From Synechococcus sp. AG-673-F03 (GTDB lineage Bacteria; Cyanobacteriota; Cyanobacteriia; PCC-6307; Cyanobiaceae), in NCBI GenBank assembly GCA_003211205.1, contig QCTJ01000013.1:1-47582 (forward strand): DNA of 47,582 nucleotides, written 5' to 3'. Under the pieces are notes generated by a model. It saw nothing but the letters and a program-made list of their open reading frames with translations. It was not told the origin of the DNA and did no database searches. This document shows, one piece after another, positions 32,317 to 40,693 of the stretch. A program made the translations under genes and the position numbers. How positions within the stretch are numbered: the first letter of the stretch is position 1; the number at the start of each line of letters is the position of its first letter.

Positions 32317-32520
32317 TCACTGTTCATCAATGATTGGATCATTCTGCGTGAGTCTGTCCAGCAGATCAGGTTCGCCGACGATCACACGCCGGCATCCGTC
32401 TTGCCCGATATAAGTGAGACGACCGGCTTCATCAACCCTGAGGGCGGTCAGTGGCGTTATCAGCTCCGGTTCCAGCAAGGGGCTGTGCAGCAGCAAGACT
32501 CCATCGTCTTCTGCCAGCAC
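32317..32520 (-). CDS. 67-residue hypothetical protein
   Basis: The frame MLAEDDGVLLLHSPLLEPEL continues TPLTALRVDEAGRLTYIGQD and RVIVGEPDLLDRLTQNDPII. The alternating strands resemble a small beta-rich domain. No signal or membrane helix. The composition is typical of genuine proteins in this genome, but the family is unknown. Confidence 0.5.
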   Translation of the reverse strand: MLAEDDGVLLLHSPLLEPELITPLTALRVDEAGRLTYIGQDGCRRVIVGEPDLLDRLTQNDPIIDEQ

Positions 32521-32716
32521 TGGAAAAACACGTGCGCTTCATAAAAAAGTTCCCAAGGTTTTCACCTCAGGAACTGGTGCTCTCATGAACTTCTCAACCG
32601 CAACAAGACTCCTACAGCAACCGGAATCTTCACAGGGGGAAAACCGCCGGAACAGGGTCGGTTGTCCAGACAGCGGCAGACGCAACTCCTCCACCGCTCG
32701 ACACCTCAACAATCAA

Positions 32717-32941
32717 CTAAGCGACCCAGCGGTCAGCGTCCATGATCGTTTTGATCAGCAATCCAAGGCGCTTGAACTCAGCAAAATTGAGGTGTTTCAC
32801 AGCTTGGTCAAGACCACAATCAACCCAATCACCATCTCGTTTCTCATAGATCGTGAAGTCCTGATCGAGCGACTCACGCCGGATGCAATATGTGAGTCCG
32901 TCGTCATGCAGAAACTCAGCCGAGTGAAGTTGCAAAGCCAT
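32717..32941 (-). CDS. 74-residue hypothetical protein
   Basis: MALQLHSAEFLHDDGLTYCI leads to FTIYEKRDGDWVDCGLDQAV and KRLGLLIKTIMDADRWVA. It looks like a small soluble alpha/beta protein. Several minus-strand microproteins line up here (31.9-34.8 kb). Function unknown. Confidence 0.55.
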   Translation of the reverse strand: MALQLHSAEFLHDDGLTYCIRRESLDQDFTIYEKRDGDWVDCGLDQAVKHLNFAEFKRLGLLIKTIMDADRWVA

Positions 32942-32987
32942 GCATCGCGAGCCTCAGGGGCTGTCTTATTGGCCCGGAGCGTAAAAC

Positions 32988-33455
32988 TCAGCGCTTCAAT
33001 TCGAGAACCAGTCGCCTGATCTCAACCGAACCGGACAGAACGGGCACCGCGGTGACTTGCAGCCGTTGATCCCCGGCGACGGGACCGTATCCACAGCGCA
33101 TTCGAGCCACTTTCCAGGATTGATTGACACGATCCTGCAGCTGCGTCTTCGTTTACATCAACGTCATCGACGGGTCGAGCGCATCACACTCCGCCTCTGT
33201 GGGACTGGGCGCATCCTGCGGCTGGATGGAGACCCTGAACACCACAGAACTTCCTTGCTCGTAGCTGAGATCAAGACTGTTCCAGAAACTCAGCTCTCCA
33301 CCTGCGGGCACATCCACTGTCGCCATCTGGGAACCCATCGCATCGGCCTTGAACTCAAAACGCTGCAGAGCCTCTCCACCCGTGCAGGAAGCAAGCAAAA
33401 CCGTTGCTCCCAGAGCTGCAGCATCCGACAACGTTCGAACAGCCAGTGGCCTCAT
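32988..33455 (-). pseudogene. Small lipoprotein gene split by an in-frame TAA
   Basis: From ATG at 33455 the frame reads MRPLAVRTLSDAAALGATVL with lipobox LASC, then FEFKADAMGSQMATVDVPAG, SFWNSLDLSYEQGSSVVFRV and ends at TAA 33153-33155. In the same phase it continues TKTQLQDRVNQSWKVARMRC, DQRLQVTAVPVLSGSVEIRR, LVLELKR and stops at 32988. The second part has matching composition, no ATG before RMRCG, and reads as the C-terminal half of the same periplasmic protein. The first half alone may still be exported. Family unknown. Confidence 0.75.
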
Positions 33456-33724
33456 CTCAGAACCAGGCACGCCATCTTCACTCTCCAGGGATACACCTGG
33501 ATCAGGCAATACGCCTTCATGCTCATTGCTTTTGTAGCGAGCGACACCAAAACTGTGCTCATCGAGATCGGAGGCGTTGATGACAGCCGACACTCCACCC
33601 AACCAGATTCCAGAAGTCTTCTGACTTTCCGGCCCTCTGCTCCAACAGTTTCCACCCATCCGTGCGGCTGGTCCTTCGACAGGCAGACATCAGGAGCGCC
33701 ACGTCGATAGACACTCCATTGCAC
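33452..33724 (-). CDS. 90-residue protein coupled to the broken lipoprotein
   Basis: MQWSVYRRGAPDVCLSKDQP leads to GWVETVGAEGRKVRRLLESG, WVECRLSSTP and a less polar C-terminal half. Its stop overlaps the lipoprotein start as ATGA, a translational coupling signal that supports both reading frames. A decayed relative of the VEC region is found at 45133-45294. No function known. Confidence 0.6.
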   Translation of the reverse strand: MQWSVYRRGAPDVCLSKDQPHGWVETVGAEGRKVRRLLESGWVECRLSSTPPISMSTVLVSLATKAMSMKAYCLIQVYPWRVKMACLVLR

Positions 33725-33846
33725 CGCCGCAGGTGCCCCGGAGTCGCATCAGCCCCACCTCTGGACGTCATGGCCCCAGGGACGCCGCAGCCAGTTGCTT
33801 CGCACTCCTTCTTTCATCCCGACCTGATGGAGTGAAACCATGCGAG

Positions 33847-33887
33847 AACGAGCGAGTCACGCCGTCTCTTCCATCCGGAAGGGGCGG
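33847..33887 (+). repeat. 41-bp dispersed repeat, copy 1
   Basis: Begins AACGAGCGAGT and includes GCCGT and CATCCGGA. About 33 of 41 bases are identical to 45503-45543. The 3' part of this copy forms the terminator at 33876-33898. Confidence 0.55.
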
Positions 33888-33898
33888 CCTTCCGTTTT
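33876..33898 (+). terminator. Intrinsic terminator before the DUF3598-like gene
   Basis: CGGAAGG pairs with CCTTCCG across GGCGG and is followed by TTTT. It ends a plus-strand transcript, but there is no clear plus-strand gene immediately upstream, which suggests a small RNA or readthrough from farther away. Confidence 0.65.
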
Positions 33899-33963
33899 GG
33901 ATGCATCACGCCTGACCGTTTTGGCCGCCACGATTGGTGGCCGATCAACACCCCCTTGAGGCC

Positions 33964-34584
33964 ATGCATGACCCCCGCGCTGCGCTGCTGCAGCACAACC
34001 GCGGACACTGGAAGGGGTGCTTCATCCGGCTGGGCAGCAGCGGCAACGAGGACGATCGTTTCCCGACATCGCTGAAAGTGCAGGAACGCGATGGCGTGAT
34101 CGAAAATTCCCTCACCTATCTCTCTTCCGGTGAGCAGCGGTCGATGAATTTCGAAACCGTGCCGTTCACGATGCAGGTGAATTCAAGTGGCGACTGGTCA
34201 CTCGGCCCGAGTGCGATCACTCCTCTGGCCTGGGTCGGAGAACTGAGCGTCGTCCATGGCGAAGAACGGCGACGGGTTGTTGCACGCCATGGATTCCATG
34301 GTCTGGATCAGGTGGTCTACATCGTTGAAACCAGACAAGACAATGAACCAGCGGCACCGGCTCAGCCACTGCAGTGCATGACAAGAACCAGCGGCAACTG
34401 GGTGATCTGGCAACCCGAGCCGAATGTGGAGCTCTTGCTCGATGCCAGAGATCGGCAAATGGGAGACGCCACAACCTGCGGCCTGCGCTGGATCACTCCC
34501 CAGGGGCAAACCCATCAGATCGTGCGGCGCTACGACGCCAACGGATACCTCGAGCCCCTCTCAGAAACAGACATCTGGGGATGA
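33964..34584 (+). CDS. DUF3598-like lipocalin-type protein
   Basis: From ATG at 33964 the 206-residue protein reads MHDPRAALLQHNRGHWKGCF, then IENSLTYLSSGEQRSMNFET and a series of beta strands: GELSVVHGEERRRVVARHGF, VVYIVETRQ, CGLRWITPQGQTHQIVRRYD. The early GxWxG motif (RGHWKGCF) and the strand pattern fit cyanobacterial lipocalin-like DUF3598/CpcS-type folds that bind hydrophobic pigments. It is shorter than the full family, so assignment is tentative. Confidence 0.6.
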   Translation: MHDPRAALLQHNRGHWKGCFIRLGSSGNEDDRFPTSLKVQERDGVIENSLTYLSSGEQRSMNFETVPFTMQVNSSGDWSLGPSAITPLAWVGELSVVHGEERRRVVARHGFHGLDQVVYIVETRQDNEPAAPAQPLQCMTRTSGNWVIWQPEPNVELLLDARDRQMGDATTCGLRWITPQGQTHQIVRRYDANGYLEPLSETDIWG

Positions 34585-34637
34585 CGATTCGGAGCGATCG
34601 GCTGCAGACATCATCCAGCGTGGATTGTTGGCTGAAT

Positions 34638-34829
34638 TCAATCCAGTTCCCAGCATTCACTGCCATTCCTGGTCATCAGACACACCAGACTCGACTCCCT
34701 ACTGATCACCCGATAGGTGTGCCCATCTGCATCACTTTTGGATCTTGCATGCCAAAGAGCGTGGTCTTTTGTGTCGTGCAAGTCGGTCTGATGCCAGCCC
34801 GCGTCAGTGAGCTCTTCAATCTGAAACAC
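34638..34829 (-). CDS. 63-residue hypothetical protein
   Basis: MFQIEELTDAGWHQTDLHDT continues KDHALWHARSKSDADGHTYR and VISRESSLVCLMTRNGSEC. It looks like a small domain of two helices and a beta hairpin. Similar minus-strand microproteins occur nearby. Family unknown. Confidence 0.5.
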   Translation of the reverse strand: MFQIEELTDAGWHQTDLHDTKDHALWHARSKSDADGHTYRVISRESSLVCLMTRNGSECWELD

Positions 34830-35070
34830 AACATCTCTTGGAATCTGTTTTCAAGATGTGCGGCTGAAACAGACATCTCGCGAAGCAACCGAAAGATGTC
34901 GGGATTGATTCATGCCCATTCGCAGTTGATCAAGCGATCAGACTGAATGGACCTGATCAGCAGGCGATCCCGGTTTCAAACTGTCTAAGGCAGAAGCATT
35001 GCCCTGCAAGCGGTCTCGGCGAGCAGCGCATCACTGGACCCAGACCACACCTCCGCTTGCTTTGCATTCC

Positions 35071-35090
35071 GTTACAAAAGACTGTAATAT
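35071..35090 (+). promoter_or_regulatory. hli promoter with HLR1-like half site
   Basis: GTTACAAA at 35071-35078 matches half of the HLR1 element bound by RpaB, which controls high-light genes. TAATAT at 35085-35090 is a good -10 box. The hli start is 21 bases further. The second HLR1 half is not clear. Confidence 0.55.
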
Positions 35091-35110
35091 TGCTTAAAAG
35101 AAAAAAGCTC

Positions 35111-35311
35111 ATGGGCTCTTCAACTCCTACACAAGACCAGTGGTATCAAGATGCAGCTGCTAGCCAGATCAAGGGCGAGCGCATGGTGCGTGCAGAACTC
35201 TTGAACGGTCGCATTGCCATGCTCGGATTCGTAGTGGGTGTACTCACCGAAGCACTGACCGGCCACGGCATCCTCAGCCAGATCACCTTCGGAATGTTGG
35301 GCCTCAGCTGA
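35111..35311 (+). CDS. hli: High-light-inducible protein (HLIP), 66 aa
   Basis: The ATG at 35111 gives MGSSTPTQDQWYQDAAASQI, then the HLIP signature RAELLNGRIAMLGFVVGVLT and a C-terminus ending GMLGLS. It is a one-helix chlorophyll-binding thylakoid protein with a polar N-terminal extension. A promoter and an intrinsic terminator bracket it, so it is monocistronic. Confidence 0.93.
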   Translation: MGSSTPTQDQWYQDAAASQIKGERMVRAELLNGRIAMLGFVVGVLTEALTGHGILSQITFGMLGLS

Positions 35312-35339
35312 GCTCTGCTAATCACCTTCAGTCAATCCA

Positions 35340-35378
35340 AATCACCTCATAAGCAACTGCTAAGAGGTGATTTTTTTT
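35340..35378 (+). terminator. Intrinsic terminator after hli
   Basis: AATCACCTC pairs with GAGGTGATT (nine base pairs) over a 15-base loop, followed by a run of T. Confidence 0.9.
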
Positions 35379-35454
35379 ATGGGAACCTTCCGAACTGAGC
35401 CGTTTGAAAGATCCCGGAGGGTACCTAAATTTTAAGAGAACGGCTGCAGCAACG

Positions 35455-37379
35455 ATGGCGCTTGTTTACAGCTAGTGGGCCGGTCCACTGCTCGACACCA
35501 TCAACGCCGACATCGCCAATACATCGACACTGGCGTCGAGTCTGCTCACACCCATCGTCTACGGAGCTGATCTGTTCGGCGACGAAGCCAAGTTTTTAAC
35601 CGGCAACTTCGGCTTCGACGGATACATGGGCGTCCCACGCCTGATGGGTGCCAATGCAGAACAGGCGGCTGCGGAATTCAATGTGGCCTGGCAGACCCTT
35701 GATCCGGCTCTGAACCCATCCCTCAGGGCATTTACATCCGCCGCGAGCCTGGTGGGCGCGAGCGGCACCTATGCCACCAGACTGCTGCTCGCTGACACCA
35801 TGCCACTGGTGTTCAGCTTTCCCGTGCTGCCCTCGTCCCTGGATGCCGACGGCAGTAACTTTGACGTAACCCTCAGTGACGGCACAACGGTGACCCCCCA
35901 GATCGCGGGTCTATTGCCGAACCTTGAGTACAACGAACGCCAGACTGTCGTGATCGATGGCGACTTCGGCAATCGCATCACACCTGGCAGTCCCGGTGCG
36001 AAGTACCCGATATCGGTAGCGATCGTCAACGACGGCACACCGCTGCAGATGATCGGCAGATCAGGGCCGGTGAACGCCGTTGGCCTGTCGATCGACAGCA
36101 GCAACTCCTACGTGGCAGATAACGGGCCTCGACTGGTATCCGCGAAGCTCACTCTGTACAGCGATCTGGGAGAGGGCGGACCCGTCGGTGTCGGCCTGCA
36201 TCACAACACAACAGTGGCTCCGATTCCTACGGCGATCAGGCGCAGTACCGGTTACGGCTATACACCAGCGCTGGTTTTTCACCAGACGGCATCGCGAGCC
36301 TGATGCCGAATGACTTCAGCCGATTTTTCCAGCTGAAGGCAACCACGGAAAGCGGAGAGAACATCACCATCACTGAAACGGGAGTGTCCTATGCCATCGG
36401 GAATCAGGGCAGGATCACCGTGGTCGGCCTCGCTGATCTGGCAACGGCAGGCACTCCTTTGAATGCGGCTTATGTCGAGGACCATGACAACTACTACGAC
36501 GTCATCCTTGAAGGTGATCTGAATGCCATCAAGGCACTCAGTGCTGTGCGCATGCCATCCAGAAATGGCTACAGCGCTGTGTACAACCCCGGTGGGCCCG
36601 GCAACAGTGCCGATGCTCCCGGTGCCGCTCCGGGACCCTTCACCGTGCCCAGCCAGGACCACAGCATTCCGATCGGCTTCGATCTGGACGGTGCCAGGCA
36701 GGTCACCTTTGTGGAAACCGACGGTGCCGTCCTGCGCAATCCCTGGCATCTCCGGCCTGTGGGAGATCTGCTTGGTACTGCTGTCGAAGACACGCTGACA
36801 GGACAGACAATCCTGGCTTACATCGATCCTCAGGATCGTCGCTTCTTCAGCAGTTTCGAGGCGTCACCCTCAACAGCAACAGATTTACCAGGACAAAGAA
36901 CTCAGCTGTCTGCCATTGATCTAATCGATATCAGGGAGATTGATGCGCCGAGTGATGTAACCGTTTCAGGATCCTTCAGTCGATCAGCTGCAGACAACTC
37001 CGTTCTTCAGTGGTATTCAGTCAGCGACGACGAGGGCACGGTTGTGGATCCACTCAGCGGAGCAATCCTCAAACCCGGCGAGCCTGGATATGTCGAAGCA
37101 GCAGGCCGTCGCGCCGATCTAATCAGCGACAACACCCTGGAGTTGACCAACTCCACGATCGCTCCCTTCAGCATCACCCTGGAGAGCGGTGCGATCTATG
37201 AACCGTTGATCATCAATCAGACGAGCGGTGAGCGCTATTTCGCCTTTGCCGCGGCCAACCCCGACAAGCTCGGGCATTTCACCGGATTCGGCGCCAATGG
37301 ATGGGGCATGGAGGATGGCTACGAAGGCGGCGATCGCGACTATGACGACCTGATTGTGCGTTTCAGCCTGGGAGTATGA
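35455..37379 (+). pseudogene. DUF4114 exoprotein with a nonsense codon and a frameshift
   Basis: The ATG at 35455 opens MALVYS and then meets TAG at 35473-35475. The frame continues WAGPLLDTINADIANTSTLA through GNFGFDGYMGVPRLMGANAE and LSDGTTVTPQIAGLLPN. Near 36198 it shifts by one base: the old frame gives GVGLHHNTTV, the new one gives ASQHNSGSDSYGDQAQYRLR, LYTSAGFSPDG and continues to the end. The C-terminus has the DUF4114 motif GHFTGFGANGWGMEDGYEGG then DRDYDDLIVRF, a calcium-linked domain of surface or secreted proteins. A single lost G in GGCCTGGCATCA explains the shift. Confidence 0.85.
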
Positions 37380-37411
37380 ACGACACTCTCAAGTCCAGAC
37401 CAATCTTCCAG

Positions 37412-37615
37412 TCACTCATCCTTGGTCTGGCCTGACGCAGCGATCCTGGCGTCCGCCCAGCGCGCAAAGAAATAAACCCCCACAAACAAGGGCGTGTAAG
37501 CCAGCCACATCCGTTCAGGAGCCAGACCACTGTTGTTGATCACAGTCAGTCCGCCATATCCCACCAGGAAATAGATCCCAGCCCGTCGAAGGGCACCCAC
37601 CTGCTTGGGATTCAT
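37412..37615 (-). CDS. 67-residue membrane protein
   Basis: MNPKQVGALRRAGIYFLVGY leads through a first helix, a short NNSGLAPERMW loop and a second helix LAYTPLFVGVYFFARW, then a polar tail. The basic N-terminus suggests both ends are cytoplasmic. No family recognised. Confidence 0.6.
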   Translation of the reverse strand: MNPKQVGALRRAGIYFLVGYGGLTVINNSGLAPERMWLAYTPLFVGVYFFARWADARIAASGQTKDE

Positions 37616-37657
37616 GTCACAGCCAGCGATGAACCCATCCTAAGGAGCCGAACCACG

Positions 37658-37927
37658 ATGCAGAACTCACAGACTGTCGCGATTGCCACGACCAAAGCCG
37701 GGCTGGACGTCAACCATGCATCCAATTGCAGGCACCCCATGACCAAAGACCAAGCGATTGCACTGATTGGAGCCGCGGTGGATTACAGCCGCCAGCGCTG
37801 CAGAGTTCTGCACAGCACCGAGCGTCGCGTCGATGCCGATGCAGTTCGCAGTGAATTTGAGGAATGGCTGAACCCCTCCGGAGATTGCCTGCCAATGATG
37901 CCCTGCCCGCTTCCGGAGGAGAATTAA
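37658..37927 (+). CDS. 89-residue hypothetical protein with terminal cysteines
   Basis: A ribosome-binding site (AAGGAG) precedes ATG: MQNSQTVAIATTKAGLDVNH, followed by DQAIALIGAAVDYSRQRCRV and EFEEWLNPSGDCLPMMPCPL. The middle is helical. The two terminal cysteines may bind metal or form a disulfide. A GC-rich hairpin (CGCGCCG with CGGCGCG) begins two bases after the stop without a T-tract. Confidence 0.6.
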   Translation: MQNSQTVAIATTKAGLDVNHASNCRHPMTKDQAIALIGAAVDYSRQRCRVLHSTERRVDADAVRSEFEEWLNPSGDCLPMMPCPLPEEN

Positions 37928-38080
37928 ACGCGCCGTGTAGCGGCGCGAACGACCTCACTGTTGACCAGCCTGCTATAAAAATCGTGTTGAGACTCTCAAC
38001 ATCGTTCACCTCGTCCCTGGCGAGGCGCAGTTCGACTCAGGCCATGGAACGGGGACCTGAGCTTGCTTCGAGGAACCACC

Positions 38081-38185
38081 ATGACACTGACCTACCGCGG
38101 CCAGAAGTACGCGCAGAACACCGCTGTCGCCAAAAGCAGCGATCGTCCTGAACTCGTGTACCGGGGACAGAAAGTGGCCAGATGA
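38081..38185 (+). CDS. DUF4278 microprotein
   Basis: The 34-residue protein MTLTYRGQKYAQNTAVAKSS ends DRPELVYRGQKVAR. The repeated YRGQK units at both ends are diagnostic of DUF4278, a short cyanobacterial family of unknown role. An AGGAACC stretch precedes the ATG. An intrinsic terminator follows 24 bases after the stop. Confidence 0.8.
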   Translation: MTLTYRGQKYAQNTAVAKSSDRPELVYRGQKVAR

Positions 38186-38208
38186 GTTCCGCCGAACTCC
38201 GGCACAAC

Positions 38209-38232
38209 GCCCTGCTCCGTCAGGGCTTTTTT
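38209..38232 (+). terminator. Intrinsic terminator after DUF4278
   Basis: GCCCTG pairs with CAGGGC over a six-base loop and is followed by six T residues. The next gene's ATG starts two bases later. Confidence 0.85.
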
Positions 38233-38233
38233 C

Positions 38234-38557
38234 ATGCCAGTGCACCAGCCCCTGAAACTCACCTGCAGGCTTCTGCTGCTGAGCCTTGGCTTCGCCATCA
38301 CTGAAGCGGCCAGCAGCGTTCATGCCGACAGCACGTTCGCCCATTGCCAACTGAGCAATCACACCCCTTCTGTTTCGCTCCAATCCGGTCCGTGTCGGTT
38401 CAGCCAGCGCCAGGGCAACGTGACCATCATGTTCCGCGAACAGACCTTCAACTTCCCGTACAGGGAAGCGGGACTGCGTTATCAGCGCAGCAACAGCACA
38501 ACAGGCATCCGCTTCGACATGTCCGGAGGAGCCACGATCGAAGTGCTGTGGCAATGA
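38234..38557 (+). CDS. Small secreted protein, 107 aa
   Basis: MPVHQPLKLTCRLLLLSLGF forms a signal peptide with cleavage near VHADS. The mature part has two cysteines (AHCQLSN and GPCRFSQ), then beta strands NVTIMFREQTFNFPY and IRFDMSGGATIEVLWQ. It resembles a short immunoglobulin-like periplasmic domain. The start abuts the terminator upstream, so translation depends on readthrough or an internal promoter, unless the true start lies downstream. Confidence 0.6.
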   Translation: MPVHQPLKLTCRLLLLSLGFAITEAASSVHADSTFAHCQLSNHTPSVSLQSGPCRFSQRQGNVTIMFREQTFNFPYREAGLRYQRSNSTTGIRFDMSGGATIEVLWQ

Positions 38558-38591
38558 GGCCAGGGCCATGGATGGCTTGGCAGCGTTGCCT

Positions 38592-39419
38592 TCAGGCCAT
38601 CAGCAACTGATAAGCGTCATTGACCCTGCGAAAAGCATCTGCCGATCCACCCAGATCGGGATGATGCAACTTGACCAACGTCCGGAATGCCTGCTTGATG
38701 GCCTCCTGTGAGGCATCCGTCTTCAAGCCGAGAACCGACAGCGCTTCGGAACGCGCATCACCCGATCCACTGCGCCCCTGCTCGCTTGGCTCTCGATCCG
38801 TCGCTCGTTGATCGCTGCGCGTCCGCCGACCGCTGCTGCCGGCGTGGCGATGATCTTGGCCCTGCCGATGACGGTGACGGAGTTCCGCCACCACCCTGCG
38901 TGGATCCTCATCAAGCCATTCACTGGCCCGTACCCCATAGAGGGCAAACGCCGCTAGCACCGCCGCGGTTTTCTTCGTGGACTTGCCCCCCACGGCAGCT
39001 AACAGATCAGTGCCAAGGCCACTGACCACACGGTCAAGCCTCTGGCTCAAGCTGAGCTGAGAGTGAAAGCTGCTGCGATTGAGCTGGTCGATCAGCTGTT
39101 CAAGGCCATGCTGGCGCAACGCACTCCAACCCGGCTGCATCGCCAGAAAATCTCCCCAGCGCTGCACCTGCGCAGAGTTCACCAGAATCGATGGCTGTTG
39201 CCGGTTCCAATCACGGTCCGCATCACGCTGGGATCGCTGCCACTGCTGCCGGTGCAAACGATCAAGCTGCTGATGCAATCGCTGCACCTCTCGGCGCAGA
39301 GCGTCGTTTTCGCGCAGCAAAGCTTCCACATTGCTGGTGACACGTTCAGCGTGGTTCTGCCGGTTGCGATCGTCACGGGCTGACGATGACGGCGACCACT
39401 GGCGCGGATCAAAGCCCAT
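38592..39419 (-). CDS. J-domain protein with N-terminal coiled coil
   Basis: The 275-residue protein has a long coiled coil (about residues 15-65, RENDALRREVQRLHQQLDRL), a middle helical part, a basic linker and a C-terminal J domain: SEALSVLGLKTDASQEAIKQ, AFRTLVKLHHPDLGGSADAF, with the HPD motif that stimulates Hsp70 ATPase. It is a type III DnaJ, likely recruiting DnaK to a specific client through the coiled coil. Confidence 0.88.
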   Translation of the reverse strand: MGFDPRQWSPSSSARDDRNRQNHAERVTSNVEALLRENDALRREVQRLHQQLDRLHRQQWQRSQRDADRDWNRQQPSILVNSAQVQRWGDFLAMQPGWSALRQHGLEQLIDQLNRSSFHSQLSLSQRLDRVVSGLGTDLLAAVGGKSTKKTAAVLAAFALYGVRASEWLDEDPRRVVAELRHRHRQGQDHRHAGSSGRRTRSDQRATDREPSEQGRSGSGDARSEALSVLGLKTDASQEAIKQAFRTLVKLHHPDLGGSADAFRRVNDAYQLLMA

Positions 39420-39499
39420 GAAAACCGCGCGACGGCGACCGCTTCAGCGAATGCAAAGAGACTACGAGCCAAGGCGATGGGAGCGGGCACCATTCTTTG

Positions 39500-40204
39500 A
39501 TGCTGACGGCAGGATGGTGCTCAACTGCAATTCGGCCCTTGGCGACTTCTCTGGTGACCGGTGCCAACAGGGGAATCGGTCTTGCTTACTGCCAACAGCT
39601 CCACGCTCGTGGAGACAAGGTGATCGCAGTCTGCCGTCAGTCCAGCGAAGAACTGGATGCCCTTGGCGTACGGGTTGAATCAGGAATTGAACTCATCAGC
39701 CCCGATTCGATCGCTGCATTGGTCAATGGACTGGCTGGCCAACAGCTGGACACAGTGATTCTCAATGCAGGTGTGCTGCAGTCAATGGGGCTGAGCGACC
39801 TGGACCCGGATGGCATCCGCCAGCAGTTTGAGGTCAATGCATTGGCACCTCTTCTGCTAGCCAGGGCGTTGATTCCGTTGATGCCTGAGGGATCAAAACT
39901 GGTGCTGATGACCAGCCGCATGGGGTCGATCGAAGACAACAGTTCAGGGGGCTCTTACGGCTACAGGATGTCGAAAGTGGCGCTGAACATTGCTGGCAAA
40001 TCGCTCGCAGTTGACCTGCAGAGCCGAGGCATTGCCGTGGCGATACTGCATCCTGGCCTGGTCAAGACTCGGATGATCAGATTCAACCCCAACGGCATCA
40101 GCCCGGCGGACTCTGTCAACGGACTGATTGCACGAATTGATGAACTGACTCTTAAGAACAGTGGCAGCTTTTGGCACGCCAACGGCACAGTGCTGCCTTG
40201 GTAA
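39500..40204 (+). CDS. Short-chain dehydrogenase
   Basis: The classical SDR motifs are present: LVTGANRGIGLAYCQQLHAR (NAD(P) site), VILNAGVLQS, VLMTSRMGSIED and the catalytic YGYRMSKVALN, then ILHPGLVKTRM. The 234-residue length is normal. The N-terminus MLTAGWCSTAIRPLA is odd for the family; a TTG at 39539 would give the usual start close to the first strand. Substrate unknown. Confidence 0.85.
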   Translation: MLTAGWCSTAIRPLATSLVTGANRGIGLAYCQQLHARGDKVIAVCRQSSEELDALGVRVESGIELISPDSIAALVNGLAGQQLDTVILNAGVLQSMGLSDLDPDGIRQQFEVNALAPLLLARALIPLMPEGSKLVLMTSRMGSIEDNSSGGSYGYRMSKVALNIAGKSLAVDLQSRGIAVAILHPGLVKTRMIRFNPNGISPADSVNGLIARIDELTLKNSGSFWHANGTVLPW

Positions 40205-40287
40205 AGAACAGCAGTTCCCATCAAAAAACCCCTGCACCTAGCAGAGGCTTATTAAAATCAGCAGCTGTCACTGCTTATTGAATTCGA

Positions 40288-40449
40288 TCAGAAATAGTTG
40301 CTGAGAGCGTCCAGCGATGACCAAAGGTACTTAACAACAATGTTGGCACCTACTCCAAGGGTCGCGATGAACGCACCGAAGAGAATCAGTTGGACGTATC
40401 CAACACGATCTTCCGGTGCCCAAACATCATGCTCCTGAATGGTTTTCAA
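40288..40449 (-). CDS. 53-residue membrane microprotein overlapping hli
   Basis: A TTG start at 40449 overlaps the stop of the hli gene (TTGA), suggesting coupled translation. The protein reads MKTIQEHDVWAPEDRVGYVQ, then LILFGAFIATLGVGANIVVK and YLWSSLDALSNYF, with one transmembrane helix. Its placement suggests a partner of the HLIP in the thylakoid. Confidence 0.6.
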   Translation of the reverse strand: MKTIQEHDVWAPEDRVGYVQLILFGAFIATLGVGANIVVKYLWSSLDALSNYF

Positions 40450-40583
40450 CCGAGGCCAACCTGGGAGAGGATTCCCTGACCGGTCAGAAGCTCGGTGCCG
40501 AGACCGATCACGAAGCCCATCATTGCCAGACGGCCATTCCACTGCTCAGCGAAGGCGGAGAAACCAAATTTTGCGTTGTCCAT
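40446..40583 (-). CDS. hli: High-light-inducible protein (HLIP), 45 aa
   Basis: ATG at 40583 gives MDNAKFGFSAFAEQWNGRLA, then MMGFVIGLGTELLTGQGIL and SQVGLG. This is almost identical in the helix to the HLIP at 1046 (WNGRLAMLGFVIGLGTELL), so they form a close pair. It is a chlorophyll-binding photoprotective protein. GTTACAAAG on the minus strand around 40606-40614 resembles a half HLR1 site. Confidence 0.92.
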   Translation of the reverse strand: MDNAKFGFSAFAEQWNGRLAMMGFVIGLGTELLTGQGILSQVGLG

Positions 40584-40693
40584 CGGGAAGAATCGCGTGT
40601 GGACCCTTTGTAACAGATTGTGTCGCCCCTGTGTGGGTCAGCGTGCAATTGATTAGCTGGCCAGACGCTTGAACGGTGACAGGCTGCACAGCG

